DNA from: Symsagittifera roscoffensis
Taxonomy: Eukaryota > Xenacoelomorpha > Acoela > Convolutidae
DNA: 64,000 bases
Direction of reading: 5' to 3'
Assembly (NCBI RefSeq): GCF_963678635.1
Contig: NC_087062.1
Span: 23,766,177 to 23,830,176 of the forward strand
In this document: positions 10,065 to 22,290 of the stretch, in pieces
Numbering within the stretch: position 1 is the first letter of the stretch
Layout: each line of letters opens with the position of its first letter
The notes under the pieces: model-generated
What the model was told of the DNA's origin: nothing
The model's input: only the letters and a program-made list of their open reading frames with translations
Databases searched by the model: none
Made by a program: the position numbers and the translations under genes

Positions 10065-10080
10065 CCTGCGTAAAGTAATA
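10065..10080 (-). other. Candidate 3' splice acceptor before the large gene
   Basis: On the minus strand the sequence reads TTATTACTTTACGCAG then GTTGAATTTTGG, a good pyrimidine-containing acceptor 67 bases upstream of the first ATG, exactly where the long open frame begins. It could end a 5'-UTR intron, join an upstream coding exon, or receive a trans-spliced leader. Confidence 0.45.
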
Positions 10081-10393
10081 ACTCGTTCGCTTAAATTATT
10101 ATAACAGCTACTTAACTAACCCGCCCCTGTTCAATTTTAAGATACCAAAATACTCAAGGAAGGGAATCTAACCTTTGTTGCGAGAGGCAATTTTTGCTAC
10201 AAAAAACTGTTTAGAATTGTTTCAAGTCTACCGAATTCATTTTCCGTTCCTGAAAATTTTTCAGCAAACTTAAGCTTAAAAACTGACCAACCCAAACAAG
10301 TGCAATTTTTGGTATGAGCTAATAAAATCACATTAAACTGGTGTTCGACACTCCTTCAGAACAATATTAAGGAAAGTATAGAATGAAAATCAA

Positions 10394-10604
10394 TGTTTAA
10401 AATACATGACAATAATTTGAATAACACTAGAAAAAATTGCTTTCAGGAAACACGATTGGTTCCCCGGCAAACAAAAATTGCAATGCAATTACGTATCGGC
10501 TATAACTTGAAAACTGACAACTAAGCTTTGGTTTATTTCTTACCTGTTAGACTTGAAAATTTACTTTTTTCACAAGAAACCATGAATGCATCCCCAAGCA
10601 TACA
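10394..10604 (-). repeat. Candidate 3' LTR of the Ty3/gypsy-type element
   Basis: The stretch from about 10509 to 10604 closely matches 16669-16766 (shared TTATTTCTTACCTGTTAGAC and CATGAATGCATCCCCAAGC). Similarity weakens to the left, and the outer edge at a TG (10394) is a guess. No clear polypurine tract precedes it on the minus strand. Confidence 0.55.
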
Positions 10605-12750
10605 AAAAAACTATAGATTTATCCGATGTCTTCTTTGTCGCAATTATTGAAATCGTAGCTTGACTCGTCACCATTTCTTTTGAAGTGTCTTCAGATATTT
10701 CTGCTTTGTTTGTCGTCTTTCCCACTTCTGTTTCCGTCGTTATCGTTGAAGTGTTCAGATTCGTCGGGACTGCTGGGATTTTTGAAATCGGGCACTCTTC
10801 TGTCTCCACATCATGTCCAGTTTCTTTACTCTTTGGCTCGCCACCTTCTGGATTCTCACTAGGTACTATTTGAACCTCATGCTCTGGTGAACTGCTAGAT
10901 GATAGTGTTAGGTCTACCACTTCTCCGCAAATTTGTAAGTGAACTGATGTAACGCGATGCCGATGTTGATGGTGATTTCTTCCAATCCGCCAGTGTTGCG
11001 TATAATCTCATCGTCTTTTCCTGCAACTGGTCCAGTTTCTAGTATGGTCCCGTTTTATTCTCAGCGTCTGATCCGTCTGATGAGGATATTACCGGATATA
11101 CATCTGGTCTCGGAAGTATTGCCACTGACCTGCTCGGGTTACTAGAACTACATTGATGCAGAGGTTTCCTGGGAGTGTTCGCTGATGGCCTCTTCATATC
11201 TTAATCTGAAAATTTTGATGAGATGCGTTAGGCTTCAGTGAATGGTAATTTTTTCTGATCACCTTTCACTTATCCGTAATATTAGTATTGTTAGCGATTT
11301 CGACAATGATCCCTTTAAAAATTTTGAATAGAGGTTTTCCTGACTTCCTCCCAAAATTTTCCAGTAAACCACCACCACCTTCTCCGTATAGTGAATGAAA
11401 TCGAATTGAAATTTACTTATTTTCGGTCTTTTCTCTGTCATTTCTAGCTCGACTCTGAATCTTAAGGTTCTCTGACTGAAGTCACTCCTCAAACTCGCTG
11501 CAAGTAACGGGTTCCTTTCCGTTAATTTCCTTAGTGCCTCCGATCCTTCTTTATGGTTCAAGTATCTCTGAGTTTCCGGTCATTTTCCGGCTTTGCAAGT
11601 GTTTCCAGTGCAGTGACACTCTTTGTTTCATTCGTCTCTGCTCGTCGTTCCTTTCCTTACGACTGACTTTTGGTCTCGTTCTGGAATCTGCTAGCCCCCT
11701 CATATCTTCTGGTTTCAGCATCGATCTTTCAGTTTTATCTTTATCCGAACTTACAGAAATGATAAGTTTGTCTCTAAATAGTGACCATTCAGTATTAGGT
11801 TTACGACCACAGTGAAACTCAAACGGTGCGTTTATGAGACTAGTATGCCGTGTTGTGCGGATATCTTCTGAAATAGTTTTTGTTGCTGATTGAATATTGT
11901 CAAACTTCGGATCCAACTGCGTTGCACCCAATTTCCATTTTATTGTCTGAATACACCTTTAAACGAGATCACAGCCCCGGTGATCTGCAACTGGGCAGAA
12001 TATCTGATTGATCCCTTTTAATTTACAAAACTCTGCTAACTTGGCAATTTTGAATCCTATAAACTGATCAGTTCTCAAATTCCGCGGAGATATGCTGACT
12101 GATATATCCGTTTGAAAATTTGATAGTTTTTTTCACTCCCTGAATTTGAGATTATAGAAGATGGATATCCTGCAAATGGATATCCTTTGAGAACTTGTCG
12201 ACTGCGACCGATATGAGAAGCTTTTTCCCCTTTTGATCAAAAATGGGTCCTGCAAAGTCTAACTGAAACTTTTTGTTTGGTCCGGAAAGATTTGTCGGTG
12301 GTCTGTAGAATTAAACGACTTAGACGTCTTAAGGTTCTTACCGGTTGCTGAACGCGCTCTAAACGATTGGCACGCATCGATGATTTCTTTATGCATTTGC
12401 GGCCACCAGAGATATTGGGCCGCTTCAATCATCGCCTCGTGGCGCGGATGCGTCCTATGAAAATTGGACATCACTGCTTTCCTCAAGCACGTTTGGATGG
12501 CAAATCTGTTCGCTATCACTGTGCAGTCATTGATTACTGCCGCGTCATCCCAGAAGCTGGCCAAGTAGCTTCCTAGTCTGAGGAATCCCTCTCTGTCTTT
12601 CGCTAGGATGTGCTTCCTCAACTGACCCAGCTGGCTATCCTCAGTCGTCAGTTCTCCCAAAACATCGGCGTCCAGAATATTGTATAGCCCAACAGTGAAC
12701 AACTTTTTGTCACTGGAGATGATGGGCGTTTTGATCAAGTAGTTCCCCAC
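10570..12750 (-). pseudogene. Integrase and C-terminal tail remnant of the Ty3/gypsy element
   Basis: From 12750 down: an integrase zinc-binding region (SNFHRTHPRHEAM, YLWWPQMHKEI, then DACQSF, so the last cysteine of the usual CxxC is lost). Next comes the core with the first catalytic aspartate in QLDFAGPIFDQKG near 12230, a second aspartate in NLRTDQF near 12085, and the helix QTIKWKLG near 11940. The codon where the catalytic glutamate is expected just before that helix is a stop (about 11960). Further down are a linker ending INAPFEFHCGRKPNTEWSLF and a polar tail to 10570 of unknown role. Several frame changes occur. Confidence 0.7.
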
Positions 12751-13592
12751 ACTTAACCTGCCACCATATTGACCTGAAGTTTGCCAGCATCCTAGCGTAG
12801 TTCGTCTTGTTCTGGTTCAGTGGTCTTTCTCTCCTTCTCCTTTCTGTCCTCTGCGATTCTAAGGGCTCTTTTGTATTCTTCCTCTTGAGTCTATAGGGCT
12901 TTCGATCTGGTTAATCGATGTAGATTGGACTGTTCCATAAGATTCCTCTGGAAGGGCAATTTTTTGATTTTGTTGATTTTTAGATTGATTTAATTAATGG
13001 TAATATTCGGAAATAAAGATTTAGCAGTTATTCTAGCTGAGTACGCCATCCCTTCTTCTGATAGGTCTGATTCTGGCTCGATGCCCTGTCGTGTCAAAAC
13101 GGTGGTGTTCGTGCATAAATATGTAATCAGCGACTGTGATTGGACAGTTTTTTCGGCGCATGCAAAGTCGCTCTCCTGAATTGAAAATTTGCTTAAACTT
13201 TTCTGATTGGGTTAAAATTTTGCGGCGTTTGCACAGGAAGTTTGTGAAATTGCACAAAATGATCTAATTGGCTAGAATAAAACGGCATGGTTTTTGCGCT
13301 CTTTTGCGGAAACTCATACATTTTCATAAAATACTCTGACTGGTTAATAATTACCTTGTTGGTTCTTCTAAAACAACTTGATTTGGCGGTGAGTTCGCTT
13401 AATTCTGATTAGTTTATGTACAAGTCGTCGCGCTCTTGAGTCGATCCGGCGCAATTCGATTTTTTCTTCAATAAATTTACATCTTATATGAATTTGAAAG
13501 GCTGCACATCAATGTCAATGGGTGATGATTTGATATTTACATACATGATTTTATTTTGGTTTGAGTGGTTCTGATTTGAAGCGTTAATCACT

Positions 13593-14111
13593 TTACATGC
13601 CTCGTCGAAATTCATGGCTGCTTAGACTGCAAATTAACCGTCGTAGAGCGATAATGCAAGGGCTTCGAATTTGGGGTTTCTTGGTTGGTAATCTTCCAAT
13701 TAATCTTGAGGGATATGTCATAATTCCTCTATTTTCAGTGAGCGCTGTGACTAAGGCCTTGTAGTCAGTTATATTTTGAATTTGGTTTCCTATGAGGTAA
13801 TTCCGGAAGAATTCGCCAGACCATACTACCGCAAGTATTTCCAATTCGTTCGTAGTGTAATTTTGCTCTGCAGAATTTCAATGTCTTGAGGTAAAAACGA
13901 TAGGAACTCATATGTCTGGTTCCAGTTGTTGCTCCAATGGGGCGCCTAGCCCTTTATGGCTTGCGTCGCACTTGACTCTCAATTGTTTGGAGGCATCGTA
14001 ATGATACATCTTCGGTATTTCGACGATTCGTGCCAGTATGTTCTGAAATGCCGTATCCTCTTCGGTGCTCCAAATTAATTTTTCCTTGTTGCTTGCTTGA
14101 GTGATTGGCAT
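13593..14111 (-). pseudogene. RNase H remnant of the Ty3/gypsy element
   Basis: Minus-strand pieces read VKCDASHKGLGAPLEQ (the first RNase H aspartate in the CDAS motif) and then EILAVVWSGEFFRNYLIG with NITDYKAL, matching the usual second and third RNase H blocks that follow reverse transcriptase in Ty3/gypsy Pol. The pieces are in different frames near 13850-13900. Confidence 0.7.
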
Positions 14112-14317
14112 AGAAGTTCTGCGTGCATCTGGGGATTTGGAATGAAACGAGACATGTGGTTAAAAACGCCCGTGAAAAACCTCAGTTGCTTGAGCAATTT
14201 CGGCAGTTGTAATGCCAGAATGGCTTCTATCTTTGAATGTGTGGGTTTGAAACCTGTTTCATCTATTTCGAAGCCCAGCCACGTTAGGTTGGTTTTTGAG
14301 AACTCGCAATTGCTTAG

Positions 14318-14800
14318 TTAGCGCACAAATCTTTTCTTGTCAATTTTTGTCATTATTTCTTCCACTATCTCTTTGCATTTTCTAACTAAACCTTTTAAAA
14401 CTATTGAAATATCATCTAAAAAACAGAATACTCCTTGTAAATGTTGAACTGTATTGTACATCGCGTTCTGGAATTGCTTTGGCATGTCTGTTAGGCCAAA
14501 AAAAAACTGTTTCAAATCTGTATGTTCCAGTGAAATCTGGGCATACGATGCTGAAGTTGCAGTGTTTGCTGACGGAGTCGTCCAAAGTTAATTGACAGAA
14601 TGCGTACTTCAGATTGAGGGAACTGAACTATACTTGCCTTCTAATTTGGAAGTAATTATTTGGGCTGCTGGGTTTAGTAGTTCTAATAAATTTGGCATCT
14701 GAAACTTTTTCTTGTATAATTGGGAGTTCATAGGTTTCGCATCCATCGCTAACTTTACCGCGCCAACTTTCTTAGTGGTGATGACTACCGGAACCACGAA
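14318..14800 (-). pseudogene. Reverse transcriptase remnant of the Ty3/gypsy element
   Basis: Minus-strand reading gives VPVVITTKKVGAVKLAMDAK, then FQMPNLLELL, then QFFFGLTDMPKQFQNAM, and FCFLDDISIV, where FLDD replaces the common YxDD catalytic box. Motif order and spacing fit Ty3/gypsy reverse transcriptase. The frame changes around 14520-14610. Confidence 0.75.
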
Positions 14801-15191
14801 TTGATCGCTTGTGCACTTGACTAGTTTTGTGATATGTTCCTCTGATCAATTTTTTAATTTCTGCTCCAACTTTACCCTGTATGTGGATGGGCACCCTTCT
14901 CCCCTATTCCTAACTAGGAATTAATAGCTATTTGAAAACTATGTGCACTTTATGATTCTTAGAGCAAATGAATCTTTGAAATACATTTTCCACCGTCGGG
15001 TCTCTTCTGATTCTTGTTCAAGTTGCGACGCTTTGTTTATCGTTCGCGAGGATGGTTTCAATTGAGTTGTGACTATGCATAACTCTGGCTGGAGGTCTAA
15101 ACCTAACAGATACTGGTCCTGTTTTTTGATATAAGGAACCTTGCATCCTTGATTCTCCTCCCGTTCGAATAAATATCATTAACCCAACCAG

Positions 15192-15430
15192 CTAGATCAG
15201 TTTTTGATTGTAACCTACATATGCCGTTTTGACAACTAATGTTCCGAAAAGCTTGATCGGTTTTTGATTGCAATCTACATATGCAGTTGTCACGGGCTTT
15301 TGACGTAACGACATTATCTTTGCATTCGGATCTTTTGCTATTATTAGGTCGGCTTTCCGTTTATTGACGAATGACACGGTATCTATTATTGCACTTCGTT
15401 TTCAAGGTAGTGGTGAGAGATTCAGTTTTT
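15192..15430 (-). pseudogene. Aspartic protease remnant of the Ty3/gypsy element
   Basis: The minus strand reads AIIDT then VSFVNKRKADLIIAK. This fits a retropepsin-type active site followed by the usual SFV strand, with the residues after DT deleted. A stretch resembling TAYVDCNQKPIKLFG occurs about twice, with imperfect duplication near 15200-15290. Confidence 0.5.
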
Positions 15431-15559
15431 CCAGTTTATTACTTCCAGATTCTTGACTGATTCCTTCTGGAAGGACGTTTCACTGATTCTTACTACTGAG
15501 TAATCTTCTTTGCTGTCCGTGTCGATAGAGTTGCAATCTTCTTCTTATTGTTCTGGAAA

Positions 15560-15700
15560 TTTGACATTTGCTACCGGTGATCAGTTACAGCACTTTGCGA
15601 AGTGCCCTTTTTTCCCGCAACCACGGCACGTGACGCCTCGAGCTGAACTATTTTCTTTGTGTTCTGGTGTGAACTTGTTTCCACAGAAGTAACACGGTTT
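15560..15700 (-). pseudogene. Gag CCHC zinc knuckle remnant
   Basis: Minus-strand translation contains CYFCGNKFTPEHKENSS and then CRGCGKKGHFAKCC. The second fits CX2CX4HX4C, and the first is a half finger of the kind often placed before it in Gag of this element type. Confidence 0.7.
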
Positions 15701-16299
15701 TAATTGGCCACCAGAAAAGTTCATTTGCAATTTTTGTTGAAAAATTTATCTTTCCTAGTGTTCTATTGATCCTGCTCTGTACGTTGTTTTTGGTTCGGAG
15801 TGACATGAGGGGTTATCTCTGTTATCGGGTTGTATGCATAGCTGTCTCTGATTGTCTGAAAACTTCATTTTGGCACTAAAAAAAGTCATGTAAAACTTCT
15901 TTTTTCAATGTCCTCAGTCCAACCACATTTTGAAGCTTGTCACGCTAATTTGAGATTTTAAAAAAATTCTAGACCTTCTTCATCGCCGTGTGATTAGTTA
16001 TATAGTTGAATCCCTTCGATGATGTTATTTTTCTCACGTTTAAAAAAGCTGCTGTTCGCAAGCGCCGTGAAAAAATCTGAAAGTGACTGAGTTGAGGTTG
16101 ATGTGTGCATGCTGTTGAAAGAAACTCTTCTGCATTTGGTTACCCAAGGAAAAAGAATATGCGAGATTTAATTTTTGCTTCTGCTTCATGAAAGTACGCT
16201 TGGGCTGATTTTGGGCCCCTTTTTTGCCATTTTTTGTTTGTTTCGTTGGTCTCTCAAACTGCTGCTTCGTTTCTCGCTATTCTGTTGTCCGCCTCAGTC

Positions 16300-16400
16300 T
16301 GAGTTTCTGATGGCGGAATAGTTTCAGATTTTGGCGGTGGGTCATCAAAAACTGGTGGGATAGTTTCAGGTTTTGGCGGTGGGTCATCAAATACTGGTGG
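16300..16400 (-). repeat. Two proline-rich 51-bp repeats
   Basis: Two near-identical direct repeats (GGTTTTGGCGGTGGGTCATC type). On the minus strand they encode PPVFDDPPPKPETI twice. They lie near the right-hand terminal repeat and probably encoded part of the Gag N-terminus. Confidence 0.6.
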
Positions 16401-16593
16401 TGATAAAATAAATTCGGATTGCAGTTTTCTTTAAGTAAATAAAGTATAAACAAGAGAATTAATTCAATATCATGAAACTATATCTTTCACTAGCTGACGA
16501 GAGAGTGTTGATTTTTAGCACCATTGAGTTAACCGTGTCTCTAAACTTAATTGACAGGTCTCTGTCTTCACATAACAATTAGAATAGCAGTCA

Positions 16594-16766
16594 TGTTTTC
16601 ATAACACGTATCACTTACTTGGTGGACATTTTGCCTCCCACAGCAATACAATCACTTATCGACTAAATTTGAAAACTAAAAACTAAGCTTCAGTTTATTT
16701 CTTACCTGTTAGACATGAAAATTTACTTTTTTCACAAGAAACCATGAATGCATCCCCAAGCATACA
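16594..16766 (-). repeat. Candidate 5' LTR of the Ty3/gypsy-type element
   Basis: Partner of 10394-10604. Strong similarity is confined to about 16650-16766. On the minus strand it begins TGTATGCTTGGGGATGC. A shorter central part suggests deletions relative to the other copy. Confidence 0.55.
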
Positions 16767-19559
16767 AAGAAAAGTATTCAGCCGAAAGTTAATATCAAAT
16801 AAAAACAAGCCATTGACAGCAAATAGTAATTGTTTTTGATAAATCTGTGATGTTTCGATTGTAATCTAAATACGTCTCTTTGAAACTAGGGTAATTGAAT
16901 TGGTGCAAAAGATACAATCGAATCAAAAAGATTTCACCAGGGGAAAAATGCTTACTTTTTTTAAAAAAACTAATACCTTATGAAAACAATTAACTGAGTA
17001 ACTCTTCTTTGGAACAATTTTTTGGTTAACAATTAAATCGAGGCAACTTCAAAGATAACTTTTGCTTTTATCAAAAAAATGTTTCTAACCCTTGTCACGC
17101 TAGTGATTGAAGGTGAAATGTTCCGAACGAGCCATAATCCAATCTTTACAAAAAGAAAAATTGACGATGTAAATCAGCAAGGCAACAATTTTTTTTAGCC
17201 CAAGCTTGGACTTTTCTGAGTTATAAGCCAGAGGTAGCTTTCTCATAGAGTAATTTCAGAAAAGGAACTCCGTCTGTTCGTCACGCTATCTTACTTTCGG
17301 CCGAATAATTCGTGCAACTCCTTAGTCTAAAACCAATCTTAATCTTACTCTTATATCTCCTAGTCTCAAAAGATCTTGTGTATACTGGTATTTTGCGAGT
17401 TAGGTTTGGAGCTTTTCCAAAAGGAGAAAAACTGTAGTCCAAGATTTTTTCAAATTGTTTTGGTGCTGAAACTACAAGTAGTTTCAGCACTATAAATAAT
17501 TGTCAGTGTTAGTAATGGAATATGATTGATAGTAGGTAATATTTTATAGGGATAGTTTTATCAATAATATAATTGGTTTATAAATACTAGTTTAGAACTG
17601 GTTCCACTTTATTCTCTGTACTATGCGCCTCATTCGCGAAGATGCGGTGGATACGATATTGTGTTAAAAGAAGCACTTAAATCAACATAACCGTTGAAGA
17701 TGTGTTCAGCCCCACAGAAGCAGCTCGAAAAATAATTTTCTTACCGTTAATGATCATCGATCTATATTTTTGGTAATAACTTCGATCTTTTAAAAACCCG
17801 ATAGTTTCTTCTTGGAGTATGTAACAAGCTGTATGCAGCTGTATACAACCCATGATCACAATTGATAAATGATTTGCAGCAAGGTTAAATTTTAATTCCA
17901 AACAAGCCAAAACTATTTCGCCGTTGTTTATAAAAAGTTTCACAAGAGGATATTTGTCCGAAAAAAAACAAAGTATTCGAAATAGAGTAAATTAACCTCA
18001 TAGAAAGTTAAGCGGGACCCTCATTTATAAAATTACTTCAAAACTGATTTCAAAACTTATTTGAAATTTTAGTTACACAAGGTAAGGCAAATTCCTAAAA
18101 ATTTACACAAAATTTAAAATTTACAGAGATGTAATGTGCAACGAACATCATCACCGAATTTGATTTTCAAACCATATTCCGAATTACTTTGCAAATTTGT
18201 GGTTTAAAAAAGACAGAAAACAACCAATTGGAATGATAGTTCTATCACTCGCAAGCCATATTAAAATAAGAGCGCAAACGATGCGGCTATATGAAAAAAT
18301 TATAGTTGTACAAATTCTACTAAAAGGATCGAGAAACCCTAACTTCGGCATTTTCCATTTATTAGCATATCTTACAGAAAAACCGTTGGCCTATAGAGTT
18401 CCCGGACTCAATTATCCATGAGGTTTTTCCTCATTCGCCAGCTCCACCCACAAAAATTGTTGAAGGATAATCTGTTTTGTTTTCTACAAGTTAACTCTTT
18501 TTAATTTTGATTAGCTTGGCTGTAAGTTTCAAAGGCACTGAGATAGTTCGAATTAAGCTATTGAAAACAATAGCGGAAGGTAAGCCCACAACAATCAATC
18601 CAATTGACGTGAAATCCATATGATAATCCAGAAATGATTGTTTCACATTTTGACACTGTTTTTATATTCGTCCGTAAGATATGAGAGAAAATAATTCACT
18701 ATAATCATGAGCTTACTAACTTCTATCAGAACTGCATGCTCAGGATTTTTAAGTAGTCCTTGAGTTCAATTAGTCTAAGACGTGACCAAGGAAAGGACTG
18801 TAAACCAATTTTAAAAAAAAATATGTGCAGAGCTTCAAAGAAATTTTCCGAAAAAAAGTCAATTTCGGCTCAACCAATTGAGCTGAAGTACTGAAAGTTG
18901 GACTCAACGTAGAAGAAAACGACAACTTTAAATCTTTTTATGCCGCCGAGCCATATGAAAATGAAAAAAGCAGGAGATTGTTACACGCACTTCGACTAAA
19001 AATGTTAAATAAATAACATTCTGCGATCTTGAAACCATGTTCTTTATTAATAATGTTTTGAGGTTTTAGAAAACTTTTTCAGACAGACATTTACGAAACG
19101 GATGACCGTTAGAAGGCAATGGCGCTGAAGAAAAATATATTTGGTAAACCTTCACAAGCTTATTTTTTTGCTAACTCAGTTGAAATTTCTGAGTCGTTGA
19201 TTGTAGGAATAACAATAGTTACTTTTGGTTGTGAGATATTTCAATAGGTAGAAATATGCAGCTAACTGGCCTGAAAGATAATATTTTTGATAAAAGCTAC
19301 TAATAAAAGATCTAATTGAAATTACAAACAGAGAATCTGAAAAGTGTGACCTTTTCCATTTTCACCACTTGGTTGTCTCAACAGATATTTCTGTTGCTAA
19401 TAAAAGCAAACTCAAACATTTTCAGCTGTTAACTATGCAAATTTTGATGACTTGAATCAAATGCCAACAAAAAACAGAGCTGACATACAGTTCGAAAAGA
19501 GTCAATGAATGAACGCAAGAAAATAGAAAAAAAACTGACTTTTTTTTTCGAAAAAATCT
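16767..19559. other. Long gene-free stretch
   Basis: AT-rich, with short open frames only (for example 17281-17490 and 17677-17943 on the minus strand, 18197-18421 on the plus strand). None shows a recognisable domain, and stops are frequent between them. No RNA gene recognised. Confidence 0.5.
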
Positions 19560-20005
19560 TTGGAATTTCATAGAAAAAAATTGGTGGCCTTAAAGCTCTT
19601 TACATTTCAAGAATACTTTATAATTGACTTTTTTCTGCTAAAACTAGATGAATTTGGAAAAACTGAATCAATAGGTAGCTTTTGTATTTCGCTGGAAATC
19701 TGAAAATTAAATTCCACTTTCGAAACTAGAATTCGATCACGTTTTTCGTGACCTTTACATTTTTGCTGTTCGATAATGAAGTTTTCCTTCCTCTTAACAA
19801 AGAAAACGAACTGACCATGAAAAAGAATACAACCCTACCTTAGTACGACTAAATGAAAAAAAAGTCAAGCCGCGCGAAAAAGTAAACTTGAGCCTGAAAA
19901 CTTTGAGTCTTCCTGGAAAAAAAAACAAAAAAAAAATCATCGCGACCTACATAAGAGTCTGAACTACGTTCACCAACTTTTAAATTTGACTCACATGATT
20001 GAAAG
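19560..20005 (+). repeat. Dispersed repeat family R1, copy 1
   Basis: Similar in direct orientation to 23230-23628. Shared landmarks are AAAGCTCTTT, CTGAATCAATAG, the small hairpin GATCACGTTTTTCGTGACC, TTTTGCTGTTCGA and ACTACGTTCA. Non-coding. Confidence 0.6.
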
Positions 20006-21164
20006 GTTATCTGAAAGACTACGTACAACCCAATTACAAAAAAAATTGCCCTCAAAACTTAAATGAAACTATGCATGCAATGACCATGTGTTCATAACAC
20101 GACGAAATTTTATTCATAATTCTTTTTTTAATTATTATAGAGGCGTATTGAACGACAGTATCTAAAAACTTTTGAAGAATAGAAGCTTTATCCGATAAAA
20201 AGACAATTGACTTTTGATGGCCAAAGTTTACTTCGGAGGACGACCAATTGTCATTCAATTCACGATAAAAATAAAAAGATGTTTTTAAGATAAACTCACC
20301 CCTCTCCTTAATAGTTAATCAGAATATGATTTATCCAAGTATTCTCAAAAAATATTTGCAAAATCTGACAAAGAAATACCTTGATGAACACTCGCGTAGA
20401 TCCAGGGATAGCCAGATTGAATTAGGTTTTGTAACTTCGAACTATGATTTGAAAGAAAGATTTTTGATAGTCATGTTTAATATCAAATGCAGACTAAATA
20501 AATCTAAAATTAATATTAAACATTCTTATTGTATTCACAACCATTGAAAGTATCACGTGCTTATTATTTAGTCTCGGTTTGAACAAGTCTACTTCATACT
20601 AAGCTTAATATATTTAACAGAAAACTTTTAAACAATGCATGGTAAAACAAAAAAATTATGATTCAGTGCTTCTATCTTCTTTTTACATAAACCTCAAATC
20701 TAAAGCTATAACTAGTGGTTTAACAAAATCTGCATGCAGGCCAAGGCATACTTGGTTTGATTTGGGTAATTTTTCCATATGCCAAACTTCATTGCTAAGG
20801 GAGGTGAAAAAATTAGTTACTAATTAAAATCCACGGGCGATGGAGGAATAGTACAATAGAAATTGACATTTTATTCGCTCGCAACTGCCGCACTATCAAT
20901 CCTAAAATTCAACTAAAATCGGTTAATGAAAATCAGCAGGGGCATTAAAGATAAAAGAAATCGAGAGTTACGACCAAAGAAGTGTCCAAGAGCAGAACCA
21001 TCTGTGCCAAACTCTGCCAACCATTGTAGGATGCATGTGATCTTCCACCATTCTATCTATTAGGAAACTAATTTACGGCTCATTAACTAATTCAATCGCA
21101 AACAGTAAACAAACAGGCTCACAAAAAAATCCAAAAAAAATGGAACATTTTTCATTTTTTTTCT

Positions 21165-21345
21165 ATTTTTTGACGTTCAGAAGTTTTCAATAACTTCCAC
21201 CTCTTTGAATTAGTCAATAAAATTTGAGAGCAAATGAACTGTAAGTCGATTTAAAAGAAAATAAAAATCAAACCGCGAAAAAAACTTCAGTGTTAAAAAA
21301 TTTATACAGCGGTGAAAGTCAGCTTCATTTCGCTAACGATGGAAA
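21165..21345 (+). repeat. Dispersed repeat family R2, copy 1
   Basis: Matches 22123-22290 in order: TTGACGTTCAG, CCACCTCTTTGAATTAG, AAAATCAAACCGCGAAAAAA, TTTATACAG. Non-coding, diverged. Confidence 0.55.
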
Positions 21346-22122
21346 AAAATGAGTGCAAAAAACCGAGTTTTTTCAACAATTAGCAGAACATCTAAAAAAT
21401 ACCCAACAGAAAAGGAAAAACGATTTAAGTAAGAACTGAAGGAAACCAGAAAAAAAAACATTTTGAAGAAAAAATTAAAACCACACCACATTGAAGCTCT
21501 TTATATTCTGATTGGCACATTTTCCCTAAATTATCAAATTTAGAGAAAACTTGATCAATAAACAACTTTTTCATGCTTAGAAATTATAAAAATCCATTTT
21601 TGAAACTAGCAAGCTTTCATTTCTTTTCGTGAACTTTGAAAGAAATCAAGAGTCTAATAGTCTCAAATCTAATTTGAGCGTAAACAAAATTCTGGTTTTC
21701 CTGAAAAATAATTACGGACTGTTCAGCTAAAAATGTAAATGAGAAGATCAATAAACAAATCTCAGCCATTCACCTGCTAGTCAACTTATACAGGTTGAAA
21801 AAAATTAGTAAGACTTAAGCAAAATTACAGAGCGAAAAATTCCGTAAATAGAAATCGGAACATTTAGCAATACAAAAAATTAAAAAAAATAAGAATAATT
21901 GAAACAAAAATAAAAGTTGACTGTAAATCGACGAAAAATTAAAATTGCAAGTTATGGAAGTTTTTTAAAACTTTCTCTTATACAGAAGCTGAATTCATTA
22001 TCAGTAGTTACCAAATAGTTTTAAACTAGCAAGAACAGTTACAGGCAAGTATAGCCAGTTGCTGCTTACATAACACTGCTAGCTAGTGCCACAAGTGAAA
22101 GTTTTTTTCTTACCTTTTTGTA

Positions 22123-22290
22123 TATTTTGACGTTCAGTCAGAAACTTAGAATTGTAACCACCTCTTTGAATTAGACAACCAAATTTAGGATCCAAAGCAC
22201 CGTGTAACTTTGAAATAAAATGAAAATCAAATCGCGAAAAAAAAATCAGCGTTATTAACTTTATACAGAGTTAAAGTGATTACATTTTAA
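22123..22290 (+). repeat. Dispersed repeat family R2, copy 2
   Basis: Second copy of the repeat at 21165-21345; it runs straight into the 376-bp tandem duplication that starts at 22273. Confidence 0.55.

Larger units (their letters stand above)
10394..16766 (-). mobile_element. Decayed Ty3/gypsy-type LTR retrotransposon
   Basis: About 6.4 kb bounded by related terminal sequences (10394-10604 and 16594-16766). Reading the minus strand from right to left, I find a proline-rich segment, a CCHC zinc knuckle, a protease remnant, reverse transcriptase, RNase H, an integrase zinc-binding region and integrase core: the Ty3/gypsy order. Every domain is split by stops and frameshifts, so the copy is inactive. 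It lies between the large nuclease-helicase gene and a long gene-free stretch. Confidence 0.8.

Noticed and set aside
11056-11100. Hammerhead ribozyme (CTGATGA core)
   Set aside because: No GAAA box follows at a suitable distance and no three-stem fold is visible.
17281-17943. Minus-strand open frames as exons of a gene
   Set aside because: They lie in one frame but are separated by many stops, lack splice signals I trust, and show no recognisable domain.
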